The translations under genes were made by a program, and so were the position numbers. A stretch of 64,000 nt of DNA from Pogostemon cablin (Eukaryota > Streptophyta > Magnoliopsida > Lamiales > Lamiaceae): the NCBI GenBank assembly GCA_023678885.1, contig CM042970.1, positions 288,355 to 352,354 of the forward strand, read 5' to 3'. Position 1 is the first letter of the stretch. Each line of letters opens with the position of its first letter. The notes under the pieces were generated by a model. The model was not told where the DNA came from, did not search any database, and saw only the letters and a program-made list of their open reading frames with translations. Shown here piece after piece: positions 48,375 through 61,800 of the stretch.

Positions 48375-48590
48375 GTAAGGAATAACATTTTTAATAAAGA
48401 CACCGTGCGCCTTAGATACCTTTTAGTATTAAATGATATATATTTTAGTATAAGAACGTGTATTTTTTATTTCTTGAAAAAAAAAAGTGTAACTCTTTAG
48501 AATAAAATATTGTACTCTTATTAATTAAAGTGTATACCCTCTAGAATAAAATTGTGTATTCTTACACACTTTGTACACCTGAAAGCAAGA
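48375..48590. mobile_element. MITE-like repeat related to 56318-56679
   Basis: Shares words such as AAAGTGTATACCCT, TTAGTATAA and GTGTA..CTT...ATTAATTAAAGTGTATACCC with the interior of 56318-56679, and starts with CCGTGCGCCTT. Ends are degraded. Confidence 0.5.
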
Positions 48591-49863
48591 GACTCAACTT
48601 TTTAATAAAAAGTGATAATCTTAATATATATATAATTGTGAAGTAATTTCCATATATAAATTTTTCAAAAACATGTGTCAAACTCTCACATAATACTAAA
48701 TTTTAAAACACAAGTGTCTACATATTATTGGTTAAAATTAATTTAATATCATTAAATATTTTAAAATATTAATTAAGGTAAAAAAGCTTCTTCTAATTTG
48801 ATCTTAATTTAAAGTAAAGTATTTTATATTTCAATCTTTATCTTTATATATAATAAAACACATTTTAAAAGTCAAAATTGAATAAATTTTTAATTTATAT
48901 CATTGATTTTGATTACTAAACTTTTTTTTAATCTCATTCGTTGATCATATTATTCAATCTCATCCATTCATCACAATTATGATATTAGATTTGATCATTG
49001 ATTTTTTTGTCATAATATTGATACCTTATTTAATTTAAAATAATACCTTATTTAAATTGATTTCTTATATGTGTGCTTAATATTATTTTTCATAATAATT
49101 AACAATAATATAATTTTTATTAAAATATTAATTTTAATACAAAAAAATATATGTATATAAATTAATTAATACATTAATTTAAACACTAAAAAATATAAAT
49201 ATATTATAAATATATATTACAAATTATAATTTTTATTTAATCATATTTATTTTAAATATAAATATTTTTCTAAACTAAATTAGTATTAAATGAGTATGTG
49301 TAATCTACGAGTATTGATAAATAAGTTTGGGACGGGTATGAGTATCATAATATATTTTTTTAATAAAACGGGTACGAAAATGAGTAGTTTATATTTAAAT
49401 GGATACGAGTACGTACGGATACCCCTATAGTGGATATCCTACCCACTATAATCCCTAACAACTACCGATTATACATTGAAATATTATATTTCTCAAACTA
49501 ATATATATTACAATATTATATCCTTTAATATTTGATTTGATTACATGATATAACAAATACTTGGTTTGAGAAATTAATCATTGGTTTGATTACAACTAAT
49601 TTATGAGAAATATATATTAAAGGTTATAGGAAGCTCTCTCATAATATAATTAATTGAAATGCCTATAATCAAAGTATGCCTAGGTTTAAATGTAGTTTTT
49701 AGGAGATTCATAAAAATTTATGAGAGAAAGTTTTCATTTTAAAAAAATATAATAACAATTTTAAGTGAACGATCTATTAATTTTTTATTTTTTCAATTTA
49801 TGAATAAAATCTGTGTAAATAATTTTTCTTATAGAAATTAAACCGAGAAATAAATATATTACC
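48591..49863. other. AT-rich intergenic DNA
   Basis: Very AT-rich, with near-palindromic TATAAATATATA runs around 49140-49260 and a GGGTATGAG/GGATACGAG motif patch at 49320-49440 that reappears near 50990 and 52180. No gene. Confidence 0.6.
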
Positions 49864-52224
49864 TGTGAGTAATCAAACCATCGGTCCTAATATCGATTCG
49901 TTTCACCCCTAGGTAAACATTAACCAAGCACACGGGATGCAATACAATAATAAGTTTTGGATGATATTATTATGAATTTTTTAAATCAGACATGTCCGAT
50001 CACGGATGGTGAACATTTAAATGAATATGAATTACGGGTACTCCTAACATCGATATTGATTATCTCTAATAATTATATTTCCTGGTTCCCCGTTTTACCC
50101 TAAGCATATTGATAAATAATTTTGGAGTATTTACAAATATAGTAATAAATTTTTAAACGGCACAGATTCGGGTATTAGAGGTTGATATTTAAATAAATAT
50201 GGTATGATACCTTTAAATAAGTACGGGTACCTAAATACTAATTAATAAATATACAACTACCTAATATGATATTACATAAAAATCAGATATTATATGTAAA
50301 TAATTAGTGGTATAACTTTAGTGGCATACTGTACCCTGGTAATTTAATATTTATCAGTAGTGAAATGACGACTTTACCCTTGTAATGTATGGTATACTTT
50401 TTCTCAGTGGTTTAGGGCATAATGTCCCACAAGAGTTTAATATTTATCGGCAGGGTTTAGTGTTTGTTCCAATTGTAACATTATAACTTTACCCATGTGA
50501 TTCATGGTATATTATTATCCAATAGTTTAGGGCATACTGTTCCCCGAGGGATTACCATTTATTGGTAGGGAATAGTGTTTGTTCAAAAGGTGAAATTAAG
50601 ATTTTACCCCAGTGGTTTTCGGTATACTGTACCCCAAGAATCTACATAGCATGTATTATGGAGGGAGTATATTATATATAAAGATTTGAGGTATATTTTT
50701 AGGTAATAGCTATTTATTTGACAAAATTTCTGATCATACAACACATGACACTGTTTTTTTATATTCTTACTGCTGCATGAGACGGTATTACTAGGCTTCT
50801 CCTTCGGGTAGAGATAGAATGATTTATCCAAAAGACATTATTTAGACTTCTCTTTCAGATTTAAATAGACTTTTTTATATCTCATCCATTCATTTTCTTG
50901 ACCTCCCATAATATATATACGTCAATTGATTATTTACCCAAAATATGGATACGGTCGAGTATGAATACGGGTAATTAATATTTAAACGGATATAAGTATG
51001 AGTATCCCAAAATAAGTGGGTACCTTACCCATTTTCATCTCTATATTATATGTGAGTAATTCTTTCATCGGTTCCTAATATCGATTCGTTTCACCCTTAG
51101 GTAAACATTAACCAAGCACACGGGATGCAATACAATAATAAGTTTGGGATGATATTATTATGAATTTTTTAAATTGGACATGTCCGATCACGGATGATGA
51201 ACATTTAAATGGATATGAATTACGAGTACTCCTAACATCGATATTGATTATCTCTAATAATTATATTTTCTGGTACCCCATTTTACCCTAAGCATATTGA
51301 TAAATAATTTTGGAGTATTTACAAATATAGTAATAAATTTTTAAACGGCACAGATTCGGGTATTAGCGGTTGATATTTAAATAAATATGGTATGATACCT
51401 TTAAATAAGTACGGGTACCTAAATACTAATTAATAAATATACAACTACCTAATATGATATTACATAAAATTGGATATTATATGTAAATAATTAGTGGTAT
51501 AACTTTAGTGGCATACTGTACCCCGATAATTTAATATTTATCAGTAGTGAAATGACAACTTTACTCCTGTGATTTATGGTATAGTTTTTCTCAATGGTTT
51601 AGGGAGTAATGTCCCCCAATGGTTTAGTATTTATCGGCAGAGTTTAGTGTTTGTTCCAATTGTAACATTATAACTTTACCCATATAATTTATGGTATACC
51701 ATTATCCAATAGTTTAGGGTATACTGTTCCCCGATGGATTACCGTTTATTGGTAGGGAATAGTGTTTGTTCAAATGGAGAAATTAAGATTTTACCCAGTA
51801 ATTTTCGGTATACTGTACCCCAAGAATTTACATAGCATGTATTATGGAGGGAGTATATTATATATAAAAATTTAAGGTATATTTTTAGTTAAGAGCTATT
51901 TATTTGACAAAATTCCTGATCATACAACACAAGACACTGTTTTTTTATATTCTTACTGTTGCATGAGACGATATTACTAGGTTTCTCCTTCGGGTAGAGA
52001 TATAATGATTTATCCAAAAGGCATGATTTAGACTTCTCTTACGAATTTAAATAGACTTTTTTTTATCTCATCCATTCATTTTCTTGGTCTCCCATAATAT
52101 ATATACGTCAATTGATTGTTTACCCAAAATACGAATACGGTCGACTACGAATATAGATAATTAATATTTAAACGAATATGAGTATCCGAAAATAAGTGGG
52201 TATCTTAACCATTTTCATCTTTAT
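49864..52224. repeat. 1.19-kb direct tandem duplication with internal subrepeats
   Basis: Unit 1 is 49864-51050, unit 2 is 51051-52224; TGTGAGTAAT begins each, 1187 bp apart, and they match nearly throughout. Each contains three or four degenerate subunits of about 110-120 bp with TTTAGTGTTTGTTC, AACTTTACCC and GTTTAGGGCATA-like words (near 50320-50640 and 51500-51830). No coding capacity. Confidence 0.85.
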
Positions 52225-53709
52225 TCCTACATACTATAACTTCACACTTTTTTTAATTTAAAAAATTATGCACATAATAATATAATACTTTTACGGTACC
52301 ATAAAATTATTGCTCGCTTTTTTAATATATTCGTTCAAATTTAAAATTATTATTTTAAATAAAATGAGTAGTATATATTATTAATATTTCTTATATTAAA
52401 AATACAATATTATTATAAAACTTAAAAATATAATACATAAGTGCATTTAACTATTAATAAAATTTTTATATACTAGTTAACTACAAAAGCATATACATTC
52501 TCTCCTTAATTATTTAAAACAAGTTCTCCATTTATGTCCTGATCAATTAATATTCTCTTAAACCATTGATTTGATATACATGTGAAATGTATCGTCCTAA
52601 AAATTCAAAAGAGACAGAGATAATTACTATTCAATTATTTTTGAAAATCAACATAAAAACTCAAACACACCTATTCTAAGAGTATAATAGTACACGAATT
52701 ATAATGTTTTGTGGATCGAGGAATAAAGTAGATCATAGATCATTAGAATAAATAGTTACATAAAATTATAATTATATTCTAAAAATTAACATAAAATCCT
52801 ACGAATAAATATGTAATAAGTAAAGTAAAACAAGTATTACTTGCTATTGGTTCACCATGAACTAGTGGTTTATGTCATCCTATTATATTATTTCCTAAGG
52901 ATTTAATAGTCACTCCATTTATTTAAGGATATAGTTATTTTTTCTAAGATATAAATAAAGAAAGGTTTATCATATACCATGATTAACAGACTAGCTCTAC
53001 AATAAAGAAACATTAATTGTGTAACAATTCCACCAGAAAGTTTGCGCCAAATAATTGTTGGTCGTTTATATGAATGAAATCAATACTTGATAAATAAGTG
53101 TGTGGTGTTTGGACCAGTACTATTTTTCAATATTTGTTGAACATTTTCTTATTTGGATGTTATGATATTACTATGGAGCAATTTTTATCTGCCAGTATGC
53201 TCAACAATTACAATTAATCATCCTACGTATATATTGTGACTACTTCCTCGCAAAATTTTGGCTCAAACTAACAAAATACAGTAATTAACTTTTTTATGGA
53301 GTAGTTTATGAAATCAAGCCATGTTTTTTTCTTAAAGATGAAACACTGAGACATTCTTCTTGTATGATTGTGGGGAAAATAAAATATTTGAGAGACTTAA
53401 ATATAAAAAAGATTTATTTATATTAGGAAATCAGTTTTAAAATCATTGGTTTTATTTTTGAAAAAGAGATTTTTAGTTAAGAGGTGCAAAAGGGAGGGAT
53501 GTAGGAGAAAAAAGTGGGAAATAGAGGACAGTGATAGAATTGGGACCCAAGTTTAGGATGTGCACTCATTAAATGAGTGGGTTGTATAGATTTTGGAATT
53601 TATATGGTGTAAATAGAATATGAGCGTATAACAAACTATTGTAATTGTGTTCCGAAATTAATACTTTGAAGATTAAAGAAAAAAAAGGAGAGAGAGAGAG
53701 AGAGAGGTA
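52225..53709. other. AT-rich intergenic DNA and C2-gene promoter
   Basis: AT-rich, no recognisable gene. A (GA)n tract at 53688-53706 ends three bases before the C2 start codon and probably lies in its 5' UTR. Confidence 0.55.
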
Positions 53710-54298
53710 ATGGATGTTTTGGGACTTCTTCGAATTCGAATCCGCAGGGGAATCAATCTTGCGGTGCGGGACACAGTGAGCAGTGATCCATATTGTGTGA
53801 TCACATGCGGTACTCAGGTGATCATTTATGTTTATGTTTATGTTTTTATGTTTATGATATGATAGAGGTTGAAGGTGGAATTATATTTATATTTATATAT
53901 AGAGAGTGAAAACAAAGGTAGTTCGTGGGAACATCAACCCTGTTTGGAATGAGGAGCTGACAATTTACATAAAGGATGTGGATGCTCCGATCCTTTTGAA
54001 CGTGTACGACAAAGACACGTTCACGGTGGACGACAGCATGGGGAGAGCGCAGATCGACATCAAAGCGTACGTGGCATGCTTGCAGATGGGGCTGGAGAGC
54101 CTGCCGGAGGGCACAAAGGTGGAGCGTGTGCAGCCCAGCAAGGACAACTGCCTCGCCGAGGAGAGCGCCGTTGTCTGGAACAAAGGCAAGATGACGCAGG
54201 ACATGCTCCTCGCCCTCAAGGACGTCGAGTGTGGTCAGCTCCACATTCAACTCCAATGGATTGAAATCCCCGGATGCAAAGGCCTTGCCCCTAAATAA
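53710..54298 (+). CDS. C2-domain ABA-related (CAR) family protein
   Basis: Single C2-domain protein binding phospholipids with Ca2+; CAR proteins recruit ABA receptors to the plasma membrane. Two exons, 53710-53817 and 53903-54298, with an 85-bp intron, 167 aa, the usual CAR length. It opens MDVLGLLRIRIRRGINLAVR, then the Ca2+-loop aspartate in SSDPYCVI. Exon 2 has NPVWNEELTIYIKD and VYDKDTFTVDD (second loop). The CAR-specific insert is visible as the Lys/Cys-containing stretch between DIKAYVACLQMG and MLLALKDVECG, and the end is IPGCKGLAPK. Exon 2 is unusually GC-rich for this window. Orthologues in Arabidopsis include At1g70790-70810. The long antisense frame here is a shadow. Looks intact. 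Confidence 0.9.
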
Positions 54299-54422
54299 TT
54301 TATTCATTTATTTATTAATTAATACTCCTAAAAACTATACTAGTAATTTATTACTAATTTCTTTTCTTTTCTTTCTTTCTTACAACTACACCACCCCATT
54401 TTGTTTTCTGCTTCATTCTTTC

Positions 54423-54449
54423 TCCTCCCCTCCCCTCCCCTCCCCTCCC
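54423..54449. repeat. (CCCCT)n microsatellite
   Basis: Five CCTCC/CCCCT units downstream of the C2 gene, perhaps within its 3' UTR. Confidence 0.8.
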
Positions 54450-56317
54450 ATGTTAATTTCTATCTATATATACACTATGTACTCCAATTTTTCCCTCTAG
54501 TACATCTTTATTTCTTTACTCTTTATTTATGGAGTATATATTTTTGAGATAGTTATTATATATGTAAAATTTACAATTAAATACACAATTTTAAAAACAT
54601 TACTCTTAACTACATTATTTCATTGTTGATTGTCAAATTTATCCTTATTTTTTATTAAAGGCACGAAATACAGATTTTTCCCTAAATTTGATTTATTTCC
54701 CAATTCCCACAATTAATGACATGTTTTCCCCAAATTTCGCAACCCCACGAAATTACGCCAAATGCATATTTTGGTTAAGAAATATAGAATTTTTGGGGGA
54801 TTTAATTGATTTTTTTAAACGAAAAGTAGATTTTATTTAAGAAATGTAGATTTTTTTAGGGATCGTTAATTTTTTTTTCCACTTTTCCATGTGAATTAAA
54901 ATTACTGTATGAAGTCAATTAAATTTTTTGCAAATCCAACTTATATAAATTACAAAGCTACGAGTAATTTACAAAAATATGAATCTAACTATTTACAAGA
55001 GGAATCTTACAATCATGCATCCATAGAATTTCATCAAAGAACCGTAAACAAAATGCACTCTCGGTCAACTTTCAATTATACCAACTTGATGTGAATGACG
55101 TGGCCTTGACCCATTCTAGGTCAACTTTCATTTATACCAACTTGATGTGAATGGCGTGTCCTTGACCCACAAATCAAGATTTTTTATTAACACGACGACC
55201 ATGTTTAGTTAATTAAAAATTATCGACCCACAAATTAATGGTCTGCACCTAAAATTGTACCCGCATTCCTTTTATAAATAAAATTCTCAATAAAAAATAA
55301 TTTTTCATTTTAAATTCTTTAAATTTACCACAAAAATAATATTATTATCATAACGTCTTCCCGTGCACAGATTAAACACTAATTGTTAAATACACACCAT
55401 TTATTGAATACACACCCATTTTAATTTTTAATTTTTAAATTTTGAATTTTATTATGTACACACCCTCTAAAATTCTAAAATTACCCTTTTTTAACATTAA
55501 AACTAATAAATACCCTATATTTTAAATAAATATTTTATCTTATCCGTTCAACCTATAAGTTAAATAAATACTTTATCTTCTCCGTTCAACCTATCTACTT
55601 TCAATCCGATTTCAATTTAGCTATTTTCATGTTCTTTTAATTTTATTTAAATGATGTATAACTCAGCTATTCCTTCTCTCTTCCCTTGTTTTTTTTTTTC
55701 ATTTCTATTCTTCTCCATTATGTTCTCATTGTTGTGCGTTCAACTATTCTTCTTTGTCTTTTTATTTTTTATTTTTAACATTTATTTTATCGGTATTCTT
55801 CTTTGTCTTAAAGAAGAAGAAACGGTATTCACTCTTCTTATCAATTCCAACTAAATACAACAATATACACATTACTCTCCGTTTCTGCTCAACTTTTTAT
55901 CATTTTGCAGTTTCAAATCCACGTAACGAAAATATGAAGGACCTTCTGTTAAAACTAAAGGCAAAGACTTCATTTTTCAATGATTATAAAAAATCATGGA
56001 AAAAAATATTGAATGACAGTGGTGAAAATGAGAATCTGGATTGAATAACAAAAATGATTATTATGAGAAAAGCTTCAACGGAATCAAATTGGTTATATTT
56101 TTTCTTAATTATGCACTATTTACATAGAATAAATTGAAATAAAAAACACAGTATTAATTAAAATTGGGAAACGAAGTGTGCTTAACGAAGATTAGAACTG
56201 TTCTATGTTCAATCTTGAGTTTACAAGATATATTGAGTTGAAGAGAACGATAATAAGGAGATAATTAAGATAAGATTTTTTCTAATTCAATCTTGAATTT
56301 TTAAGATATTGCAAAAC
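54450..56317. other. AT-rich intergenic DNA
   Basis: Contains T- and A-rich runs, the 56-bp tandem duplication at 55063-55169 and open frames near 55651-56044 of low complexity that I do not consider genes. Confidence 0.55.
55063..55169. repeat. 56-bp tandem duplication
   Basis: GGTCAACTTTCA...TACCAACTTGATGTGAATG...CTTGACCCA occurs twice, 56 bp apart, with a few mismatches. Confidence 0.85.
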
Positions 56318-56679
56318 CTTGTGTGCGCCCGGGTGCACGGGATCACATTCCATGCGTCTTTAGAATTTTGTGTTAAATTGTGTACCCTTTAGTATAAAAA
56401 TGTGTACCATGGCAAAAACTTGTGTGTGCCCGGGCGCACGGGAACACATTCCGTGCGCCTTTGAAATTTTATGTTAAATTGTATACACTTTAGTATAAAT
56501 ATGTGTACCTTTTATTTTTTGAAAAAAAATAAAAAATATTAATAAAGTGTATACCCTTTAGAACAAAATGGTGTACCTTTATTAATTAAAGTGTATACCC
56601 TTTAAACCAAAGCAATATACCCTTACCTATAATACTAAATTCTAAAGAGGCACGGAATGTGTTTCCGTGCGCACACAAG
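56318..56679. mobile_element. MITE with 11-bp perfect TIR and duplicated left end
   Basis: CTTGTGTGCGC at 56318-56328 is exactly inverted at 56669-56679, and similarity of the ends continues over about 45 bp. The left 101 bp are tandemly repeated (56311-56411, 56412-56512). No clear target duplication, so superfamily is unassigned. Confidence 0.7.
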
Positions 56680-56951
56680 CCTCACTCTTAAGATATTGAG
56701 TTGTTGATAATAATAAGGAGATAATTAAGGTATGATTTTTTTTCTTTTTAATTAGGTTTGTATTTATTAAATTATTAAATTAAGGGGTGTGTATTTAATA
56801 AATTGAGGGTAATTCAGACTTTTAAAAAATATATGTTTTAATTATATTATAATAGGGTGTGTATTTAATAAAAGGGGGCGTGTATATAGTGTGACCCTAT
56901 ATAAAATTTAAAAATAATAATAAATGATATTGATTATTTTAGGTTTTAATA

Positions 56952-57147
56952 TCCCTCCGTTCGATTCTAAGGTGTCCGTTTGCTTTTTGCACATGGAGGG
57001 TATTATTATTATATGTAAAGTGGGTATTTATATTAGAGGGAAGTGGTGGGTCATATTGTGTATTTTTTACTAAATAGAGAAAATGGATACCTTTTAACCG
57101 AACGCCAAAAATAGTAAAATAGACACCTTAGAAGCGGACGGATGGAG
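56952..57147. mobile_element. Stowaway-like MITE (196 bp)
   Basis: Left end CCCTCCGTTCGATTCTAAGG and right end CCTTAGAAGCGGACGGATGG are inverted partners; TA flanks at 56950-56951 and 57148-57149. Confidence 0.8.
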
Positions 57148-57913
57148 TAAATTTTTATTTGATGTGAAATCAATACATATAACACGAGAAATTAATTAAT
57201 GTGAGAAAAAAATTTTGAAAAAGTATTAATTGAAAAAAATTGTATAAAAGGTAAATTTTAGGAATCAAATGAATATCCAAGGCATATACTTGGATATTTT
57301 TTTATCTAAAATAACAATTATGATTATAATAATAATAATTATAATTATTATATGTTTTTAAAACCTTCAATGGTCATGTGACCATTTCTAGTGTATAATC
57401 CCCATTATTAATATTAATTCTCATGAATGTGCATTTATCTTGGTTTGTACATGAGAAGGCTATAAAATTATTATAACTCTCATATGTTTTGAGACACTTT
57501 GATATATACTACACTAATATACGAACTTCCATACTAGTAAAATATATATCTACATATTACACAATACACATACTTATAAACTACCAAAATCTACTTTTCT
57601 ATTTACAAATATATATTACTCTTTAGCATTGAGTAATTGTATGGCTCGGGGTTCTTATCGCTGCATACAAGATGACTATATGATTATCGAATCTTGGAAG
57701 AAGAATATATAAATCAAGAATATTATACAAGTACAGTGAGGGCGTTTCTTCACTAAAGACAGCGCTACGACGTGTTTCGACCCATACTACTTTTAATCCC
57801 TTATTTCATCTTTATTTGAATGTTTGTTGTTAAATTAGTTTTATCCTAAATTAATATCCCTACTTTGTATGAATTTGATTGAGTTTACTTATAATTTTCC
57901 AACACTACTAATA
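57148..57913. other. AT-rich intergenic DNA
   Basis: No gene or repeat boundary is recognised. Confidence 0.55.
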
Positions 57914-58196
57914 CTCCCTCCGTCCCACACTTATCTTCACACTTTCCGTTTTCGTCCGTCCCACACTTATCTTCACCACCCAAAAAAAGAAAACTTCACA
58001 TTAACCAACAACCTCAAAAGTTACCTTAATTTCAAAAATATCACTCTCACCTAACACACATAACATACTTTATAATTTATTTATTACCTAAAAATATCAC
58101 AATACCCCTTAAAAGTCAATAAAGTTGGTCAAAAAGTAACTTTTCTTAAACTCCGTATCTACAGTAACAGTGAAGATAACTTTGAGACGGAGGGAG
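57914..58196. mobile_element. Stowaway-like MITE, same family as 3184-3465
   Basis: A 283-bp element with CTCCCTCCGTCCCACAC at left and GAGACGGAGGGAG at right, TA on both sides. A second internal GTCCGTCCCACACTTATC repeats the left end. Interior shares CTCAAAAGTTACCTTAATTT with the earlier copy. It abuts the copia 5' LTR. Confidence 0.8.
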
Positions 58197-58770
58197 TATA
58201 TATGGTTGCATGGGAGTTTTACACGTGGATCATGTTCATTGGAAGCCTAGAATTGGTCCTCACGTGTTGCATACAAGCTGGAGGATCTATTGAAGTAGTT
58301 ACAACAACTTGCAACAACAAAACAGAAAGAAACACTCCAAGTGGTGCAAGGGTGATCAGCTGATTTTGGAGCAGTTATTGGATGGATAATCAAGCTACCT
58401 AGAACCGGCTATGTGGTTGTATCTCATCTACTAAGTGAAGGCTATCTAGTGGAGGTTCAACCATAGCAATAGGTTTAAGGGATAGCAAGATATAAAAGCT
58501 CAAAGTATGTTGATCACATTAAGTTTTGCATTAGAGAGTTGAGAGTACTGTGAGCTGATTACAGTGTGTATAACTGTAGGATTGAGAACAAAATCGATCT
58601 AGATTATAAGCAACACTCAATAAGATAGTTCTCTTCTTCCCAAGTGGATGTAGGTTGAAAAACTGAACCACTATATATCACTTTGCATTCGTTTTCCAAT
58701 TTCAAGTTCTATTATTTCATGTATGTGTGATCTTGAGTGTTTAAAAAGTTCTTGATCGTTTAAAACGTCA
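58197..58770 (+). repeat. Copia element 2, 5' LTR, 5' end truncated
   Basis: Matches the 3' LTR from its GTATA at 62843 onward; the first six bases (TGATGA) are missing, replaced by the MITE end. Ends ACGTCA. Confidence 0.82.
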
Positions 58771-58814
58771 ATTGACGCCGTCAGTAGGAAGCATACATTC
58801 AGGTGACATTCAAG

Positions 58815-61800
58815 ATGAACAACACAAGGTGTGATGTTGAAAAACTCACAGAGAAATCAGATTATAACATATGGAAGTTGAAGATGAAGGATGTTCTCAT
58901 GCAACAAGGTTTGATGGATGCATTGAAGCCACCTCCACCGTTGAAGATTGAAATAATCAAAGATTCTCAGGCTGCAGCAGGTAGTGTAAGAGGTCTAGTA
59001 GATGATCAGGTACTCCAAAAGGCATATTCTACAATTATCCTATGATTAGGTGATAAAATACTAAGGGAAGTTTCAAGGGAAACAACTACCATTGGAGTAT
59101 GGAACAAACTGAAATCCTTGTTTATGGTAAAATCAACTGCAAACATGTTACATTTGAGGCAGAGACTTCATGCCTTCAAGATGACTGATGAAAGGCTCTT
59201 GATGGATCAAGTTGATGAGTTCTGTAAGATCATAGATGATCTTGAAAGTGTAGATTTCAAGCTGACCAGTGAAGATAAGGCCATTATGTTGTTGTCTGCT
59301 CTGCCTAGATCCCAAAGGCATTTCAAAGATGCTCTTCTTTATGGTGGGAAGGATGTTGTTCAGTTAGAAAATGTACTGAAAGCACTAAGATCAAAAGATC
59401 TAGAGATGGGAGCTGACAACATTGAAAAATCAAGTGCAGAAGGGCTCTTTGCCAAGAAAGGAAACCAAAACAAGAAAGGAAATAAGAGAGGCAATGATGA
59501 TCAAAAGAAGAATGCTGCAGGACAGTCAAGTGCAAAGAAGTGTTACTACTGTTATGAACCAGGTCACTTCATGTCATGAACCATGTCACTTCAAGAAACA
59601 TTGTGCAAAATGGAAAGCCAACAAGTCCAAGAAGGCCGATGCACCTGCTGGAAATCAAAAGAACCAGGTGAATCAGGTGGTGGAAGTACAAAATAATGCT
59701 CGTATGGAAGGTATTGAATCTCTGTCCATCACATCATCAGATGTATCTACTGAGTGGGTATTGGATTCAGGGTGTGCATTCCATATGACACCTATGAAGC
59801 ATTGGTTTGAAGAATGAAGCATCAAGAAGAAGGATCAGTGTTATTAGATAATGATCAATCTTATAAGATTAAGGGAGTGGGATATGTCAGAGTACTTATG
59901 TTTGATGGTGTTCAGAGGCTTCTTAGGAATGTTAAATATGTTCCTGAATTAAGAATGAACCTCATCTCAATTGGGATGCTTGATTCTCAAGGTTGTATTT
60001 CAAACTTAAAAAAGGGGGTTCTCATAGTGACTAAGGGAGATAATGTAGTCATGAAGGGAACTAGGTAATCTGATTTGTATTTCTTGGATGGAAATGTTGT
60101 TGTTGGACAAGTACAAAACACAGATGAACAAGATGATGCCAAGATATGGCATGGTAGATTGGGACATATCAGTGAAAGAAGAATGCAAGAATTGGCTAAG
60201 CAACAGCTGATTAGTTTCAGTTCTGATGGAAAGCTCAGTCAATGTGAGCATTGTATCCTTGGTAAGTCCAAGAGACTCAAGTTTGGTGAATAAGAACATA
60301 CAACCAAGGCAAGAATGGACTTTGTACATTCAGATCTTTGGGGACCTTCAAGAACATTAACCAGAGGTGGAGGGAGGTACATCATGACACTGATTGATGA
60401 TTATTCTAGGAAGCTCTGAATATATATTCTGAAATCAAAGGATGAAGCATTCATTACATTCAAAACTTGGCTGACAGAAACTGAGAATAGTACATGAAGT
60501 AATTAATCTCAAATACTTAAGGACTGATAATAGATTGGAATTTGTGTCTGATGAATTTTAATTCATACTGCAAGGAAAGGGGAATTAAAAGACGCAAGAC
60601 TGTTCCTGTAACTCCTCAACAAAATGGTATTACAGAGAGGATGAATCTGACATTACTTCAAAGAATCAGCTGCAACTGCAACTTATTTGATCAACTTGTG
60701 TCCTGCTACAGCTCTGAATTTTAAAACTCCAGAGGAAATGTGGTCTGGTAAGATCCTTACTTATTCACATCTTAAAGTTATAGGGTGTCAGGCTTATTCT
60801 CATATAAAACAGGATAAGTTGGAGCCTAGAGCACTTAAATGTGTTATGATAGGCTATCCTAAGGGAGTAAAAGGGTATAAGCTATGGTGTTATGATGAGA
60901 ATAAGCTCATAGTTAGCAGAGATGTTGTGTTTATTGAGAATAAGATGGCATTGTTTAAGAATGATTAGAATAAGCAATATGAGCTTGAGGTGGAGCCTGC
61001 AGACATGATAAGAGTTGATAAAAGTAATTATATGTCTACTGATGAGGAAATAAGAGTACAAGATCAACCTAACTCCTATCAACTAATCAGAGATAGACAG
61101 AAGAGAACAGTAGTACCTCCTGCTAGGTATGTACAAGCTGATATAGTGTCATTTGCGCTATACACATGATTTAAAGTTGAAGCTTATAAACCAAGAAACT
61201 ACACTGAGACATTGGCTAGTCAAGATAAAAATAAATGGCTTGTAGCCATGGAAGAAGAATTGTTGTCACTAAACAAGAATGAGACATAGAAGATAGTTGA
61301 TAAACCAAAAACTCAGAAGTTGGTTGGATGTAAGTGGATATACAAAAGGAAACTTGCACCTACAGTTGAAGGCGGAGTAAGATATAAAGCAAGACTAGTA
61401 GCTAGGGGTTTTTTTATAGAAGGAATGGGTAGATTATAATGAAATCTTCTCACCTGTGGTTAAACATTGTTCAATCAGAGTGTTACTAGCACTAGTAGCT
61501 CAGAATGACCTTGAGCTTCATCAGATGGATGTTACTACTGCATTTTTACATAGGAAGTTGGAGGAGAGTAACTACATGAAGATACCTGAAGGTGTTACAG
61601 TTGAGAGGTCTGATACAAAGGCTTGCTTGGTATTCAAATCATTGTATGGACTGAAACAAAGTCCAAGACAATGGTACTTTAGGTTTGATGAGTACATAGT
61701 TGCTAATGGATTTCAGAGAAGTCTCTATGATAGCTGTGTATACTTCAAAGAATAAAGTAAATGTTATACATACCTACTTCTCTATGTGGATGATATCTTA

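Noticed and set aside
48591..52224. Possible centromeric or CRISPR-like array
   Set aside because: Only two large units with degenerate subrepeats, no short spacers, and it is a plant nuclear intergenic region.
53852..54307. 151-codon frame antisense to the C2 gene
   Set aside because: It is the shadow of a GC-rich exon; the sense frame has a complete C2 domain and spliced first exon.
55651..56044. Phe/Leu-rich open frames
   Set aside because: Made of TTT/CTT-rich low-complexity DNA; no conserved feature or gene context.
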